Of a stretch of 64,000 nucleotides of DNA, positions 61,900 through 64,000 are shown piece by piece. Both the position numbers and the translations under genes were made by a program. Source of the DNA: Vibrio variabilis (GTDB lineage: Bacteria > Pseudomonadota > Gammaproteobacteria > Enterobacterales > Vibrionaceae); contig NZ_JYJK01000084.1 in NCBI RefSeq assembly GCF_003263785.1, positions 62,001 to 126,000 on the forward strand. The letters run 5' to 3'. Within the stretch, counting starts at the first letter, position 1, and the number at the start of each line of letters is the position of its first letter. The notes under the pieces are model-generated. The model saw only the letters and a list, made by a program, of their open reading frames with translations. It made no database searches and had not been told where the DNA came from.

Positions 61900-61953
61900 C
61901 TGTTACAAGATGCCACAGTGTGTGACACCCCGCTGTTACAAGTTGGCACAGTC
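61900..61953. promoter_or_regulatory. Paired enhancer sites for the AcoR-like activator
   Basis: Two 21-bp direct repeats (61900-61920 and 61933-61953) agree at 18 positions. Both begin CTGTTACAAG and contain CACAGT. They are 33 bp apart, three helical turns, and lie 100-165 bp upstream of the sigma-54 promoter. GTGTGTGACAC (61918-61928) between them may add a third half-site. Confidence 0.65.
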
Positions 61954-62043
61954 GCTATTGGTCGCTGAACAGTAAAGTACCATCGTAAGAAGACAGTCAG
62001 TCTTATCGGCAGAGAAACTGGAACACTCACATTCGGGAACGTT

Positions 62044-63834
62044 ATGTTAGTTACGCAGATACAAAACAACAAAACTTGGTTAAAAGACTCTTGGCGACGC
62101 AGCGTACAGGCGGGTTTAAGTAGTCGAAAACAACCTGATGACCGACGCATCGATGGCGCAGAGATCAAGTCACGCACCGAGCAGCACCAGTCCCTTATTC
62201 AGGTCGTTGAGCAACATGCCTATCCGCTGTTTTGTCAAATATTCTCCCGTACCGACAGTCGCCTGATCCTTGCTGATACTCACGGCGCCATCATCAAAAC
62301 GTGGGGCCAAAAACGCTTTCGTGAAAAACTCACCGAGATCGCTCTAGACCAAGGTGTGGTTTGGGATGAGAAGCTGAAGGGAACAAATGCTATCGGTACT
62401 GCATTAATCGAAAAGCGCCCCATTTCAGTCATTGGTGGTGAGCATTTCATTCGTTACCACCAATTCATCAGTTGTACTGCCAGCCCCATTTTTGCCCCCG
62501 ATGGCACGTTGCTTGCCGTGCTTGATGTCACTAGCGAGTATCAAACTCATAACGATGCGACTCAGGTACTCATTCAATCTATGGTGCAGAAAGTCGAGAG
62601 TGAGCTTCTCAATCACATTCCTGACGCCGCTCTGCGCATTCGTATCGGTCATGATCGCTCAGTACTAGATAGCGGCTGGCAAGGCATTGTCGTCACCGAT
62701 AAAAATGGTCAGGTGCTGGCACAAAACGCCATCGCATCCAGCGTTCTTGCCAACCAAATCCAACCCGGAGATGCCATCGATAGTGTCATCGGAAAGTTGA
62801 CCATGAACCAAATCAGTAAAACCGCGCAGTTTTACTATCAGGTTGAAGCGGTGCGCGGCAAAGCAAAGATTCCATTAAGCAGCACAGTGAGCCCTAAGAA
62901 CAAACTGCGCCCCTGCCCGCTTCACTTCGGAGACAGCACTATCGAGCAGTTATGGACACAAGCGGCCAAAGTCATGGACAAGCGAATTAGCTTAGTCATT
63001 GGCGGTGAAACTGGCTGCGGGAAAAATGAACTGGTCAAAGCGCTGCATCAGCAAAGTGACTTAGCAAACAAGCCCCTTATCTCTATCAATTGTGGTGCGC
63101 TTCCTAAAGATTTGATTGAGTCGGAGCTATTTGGCTATGCCCCAGGTGCTTTCACTGGAGCCAATAACAAAGGCTTTGAAGGTAAGTTCCGCCAAGCTAA
63201 TGGCGGCATACTGTTCCTCGATGAGATTGGCGATTTGCCACTGTCTGCGCAATCTCGTCTGTTGCATGTTCTGCAAGATAAGGTGGTCTCTCCCGTTGGC
63301 TCTCCAAAAACCTACCCTGTTGATGTTTACGTGATTGCCGCTACACATGCTAACTTACAGCAGCAGGTCGCCAGGGGAGAGTTTCGTGAAGATCTCTGGT
63401 ATCGACTTGAAGGGTTAACCATTACCTTGCCGCCAGCAAGAGAGCGTGACGATCTAGAGGCACTTATTTGCCAACTTTTTCACCACGAAGCACCAAAGCA
63501 AACCCTTTCACCTTCTCTTTTGGATGCCATGATCCATTATCAATGGCCTGGAAACATTCGCGAGATTGTTTCCGCATGTCGTTTGCTTGCAGCACTGTGT
63601 GATGAAGAGATCATCACACCCGCCTCTATCCCCACTAGCCTCCATCAAAAATGGTTTGCGTTAAAAACGACAGGCGACACCAACAAACAAAACTTGCGCT
63701 CGACACTGGATCAAACACTGATCGCGACCTTTAATAAAACCAAAGGTAACGTCAGTCAGACGTCGCGATTACTGGGTATCAGTCGCAACACCATCTATCG
63801 AAAACTGAAAAAACTTGGCTACAACCAACCGTAA
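62044..63834 (+). CDS. AcoR-like sigma-54 enhancer-binding regulator
   Basis: 596 aa. An N-terminal GAF-like sensor (about 55-190, RLILADTHGAIIKTWGQ, KGTNAIGTALIEKRPISVIGGEHF) and a middle linker precede an AAA+ domain. Walker A is GGETGCGKNE, the sigma-54 contact loop PGAFTGANNKGFEGKFRQANGGILFLDEIGDLP contains the GAFTGA motif and Walker B, and VAARGEFREDLWYRL-like VARGEFREDLWYRL carries the arginine finger. A Fis-type HTH (NVSQTSRLLGISRNTIYRKLKK) ends the protein. It probably activates the divergent aldehyde dehydrogenase gene when an aldehyde, acetoin or alcohol is sensed. Confidence 0.93.
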   Translation: MLVTQIQNNKTWLKDSWRRSVQAGLSSRKQPDDRRIDGAEIKSRTEQHQSLIQVVEQHAYPLFCQIFSRTDSRLILADTHGAIIKTWGQKRFREKLTEIALDQGVVWDEKLKGTNAIGTALIEKRPISVIGGEHFIRYHQFISCTASPIFAPDGTLLAVLDVTSEYQTHNDATQVLIQSMVQKVESELLNHIPDAALRIRIGHDRSVLDSGWQGIVVTDKNGQVLAQNAIASSVLANQIQPGDAIDSVIGKLTMNQISKTAQFYYQVEAVRGKAKIPLSSTVSPKNKLRPCPLHFGDSTIEQLWTQAAKVMDKRISLVIGGETGCGKNELVKALHQQSDLANKPLISINCGALPKDLIESELFGYAPGAFTGANNKGFEGKFRQANGGILFLDEIGDLPLSAQSRLLHVLQDKVVSPVGSPKTYPVDVYVIAATHANLQQQVARGEFREDLWYRLEGLTITLPPARERDDLEALICQLFHHEAPKQTLSPSLLDAMIHYQWPGNIREIVSACRLLAALCDEEIITPASIPTSLHQKWFALKTTGDTNKQNLRSTLDQTLIATFNKTKGNVSQTSRLLGISRNTIYRKLKKLGYNQP

Positions 63835-63856
63835 TCGTAATGACAAATATCTTTTG

Positions 63857-64000
63857 TTAGACATGAGGGGTGATTTGTCCGTTAATGCGCACGAATCTTG
63901 AGTACGCGCTCCACAACAAAAAGTACTCAAGATCCTGTTCGTGAGCATCATGGAAGATCATCACGGGGTTTGATTTTTCAGGTAAATGCTTCTTCTCAAT
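63857..64000 (-). CDS. C-terminal end of an unidentified protein (cut by window edge)
   Basis: A leftward frame enters from the right edge and stops at 63857-63859, giving 47 residues that contain VMIFHDAHEQDLEYFLLWSAYSRFVRINGQITPHV. No domain is recognised. Reading frame and composition look coding, and the end lies 22 bp from the converging regulator gene. Confidence 0.45.
   Translation of the reverse strand: MEKKHLPEKSNPVMIFHDAHEQDLEYFLLWSAYSRFVRINGQITPHV

Overview
The window is a stretch of a gammaproteobacterial, almost certainly Vibrio, genome. The strongest markers are a quorum-regulatory Qrr small RNA with its sigma-54 promoter and LuxO-type sites, a full-length GbpA chitin-binding LPMO, a CheV, YibL and ElbB, a hutCIGUH cluster, and a caa3-type cytochrome oxidase operon. 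Genes are dense and on both strands. There are no rRNA or tRNA genes, no CRISPR array and no obvious transposon or prophage.

Layout. 1-1,140: N-terminal half of a GAF-GGDEF protein, then the qrr gene. 1,179-10,912: a glycine-zipper lipoprotein, then a five-gene minus-strand operon (N-acyl-D-amino-acid deacylase, RidA, sodium:solute symporter, KdgM-type porin, GH20 beta-N-acetylhexosaminidase) facing a plus-strand pair (metal/PLP D-amino-acid dehydratase-like enzyme, RpiR-type regulator). I read this block as a catabolic locus for oxidised chitin sugars (N-acetylglucosaminic acid to 2-keto-3-deoxygluconate). That fits with the LPMO encoded at 50.1 kb, but is inferred from gene content. 11,083-17,543: small membrane protein plus lipoprotein hydrolase, elbB, a YejM/PbgA-like sulfatase-fold membrane protein, a cytoplasmic GH13 enzyme, yibL. 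18,029-21,416: nucleoside salvage (nupC, deoD, guanine deaminase). 21,532-30,283: parvulin, cheV, SYLF protein, mtgA, Bcr-type MFS pump with a LysR regulator, azoreductase, a small metzincin-like protein and a ferric-reductase-like flavocytochrome. 30,427-33,756: polar amino-acid ABC transporter. 33,774-41,980: cytochrome c oxidase subunits II (cytochrome-c fused), I and III with assembly factors Cox11, SURF1, a Sco-like protein, CtaA and CtaB. 42,452-49,798: FAH-family enzyme and the histidine utilisation cluster with HutC operators. 50,114-58,607: gbpA, an outer-membrane barrel, COG2509 flavoprotein, fdxA, a SpoU/TrmH methyltransferase, codBA with a PurR-like box. 58,910-64,000: cold-shock protein, outer-membrane protein, an aldehyde dehydrogenase under a sigma-54 promoter facing its probable enhancer-binding regulator, and a cut-off gene end.

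Quality of the sequence. Fifteen otherwise normal genes, including cytochrome oxidase subunits I and II, hutH, hutI and nupC, carry at least 23 single-base frameshifts. Most are repaired by restoring one base, often in a G or C run, so I regard them as probable sequencing or assembly errors rather than decay. I give such genes their full span, type them as pseudogene because the frame as given is broken, and describe the break in each entry.
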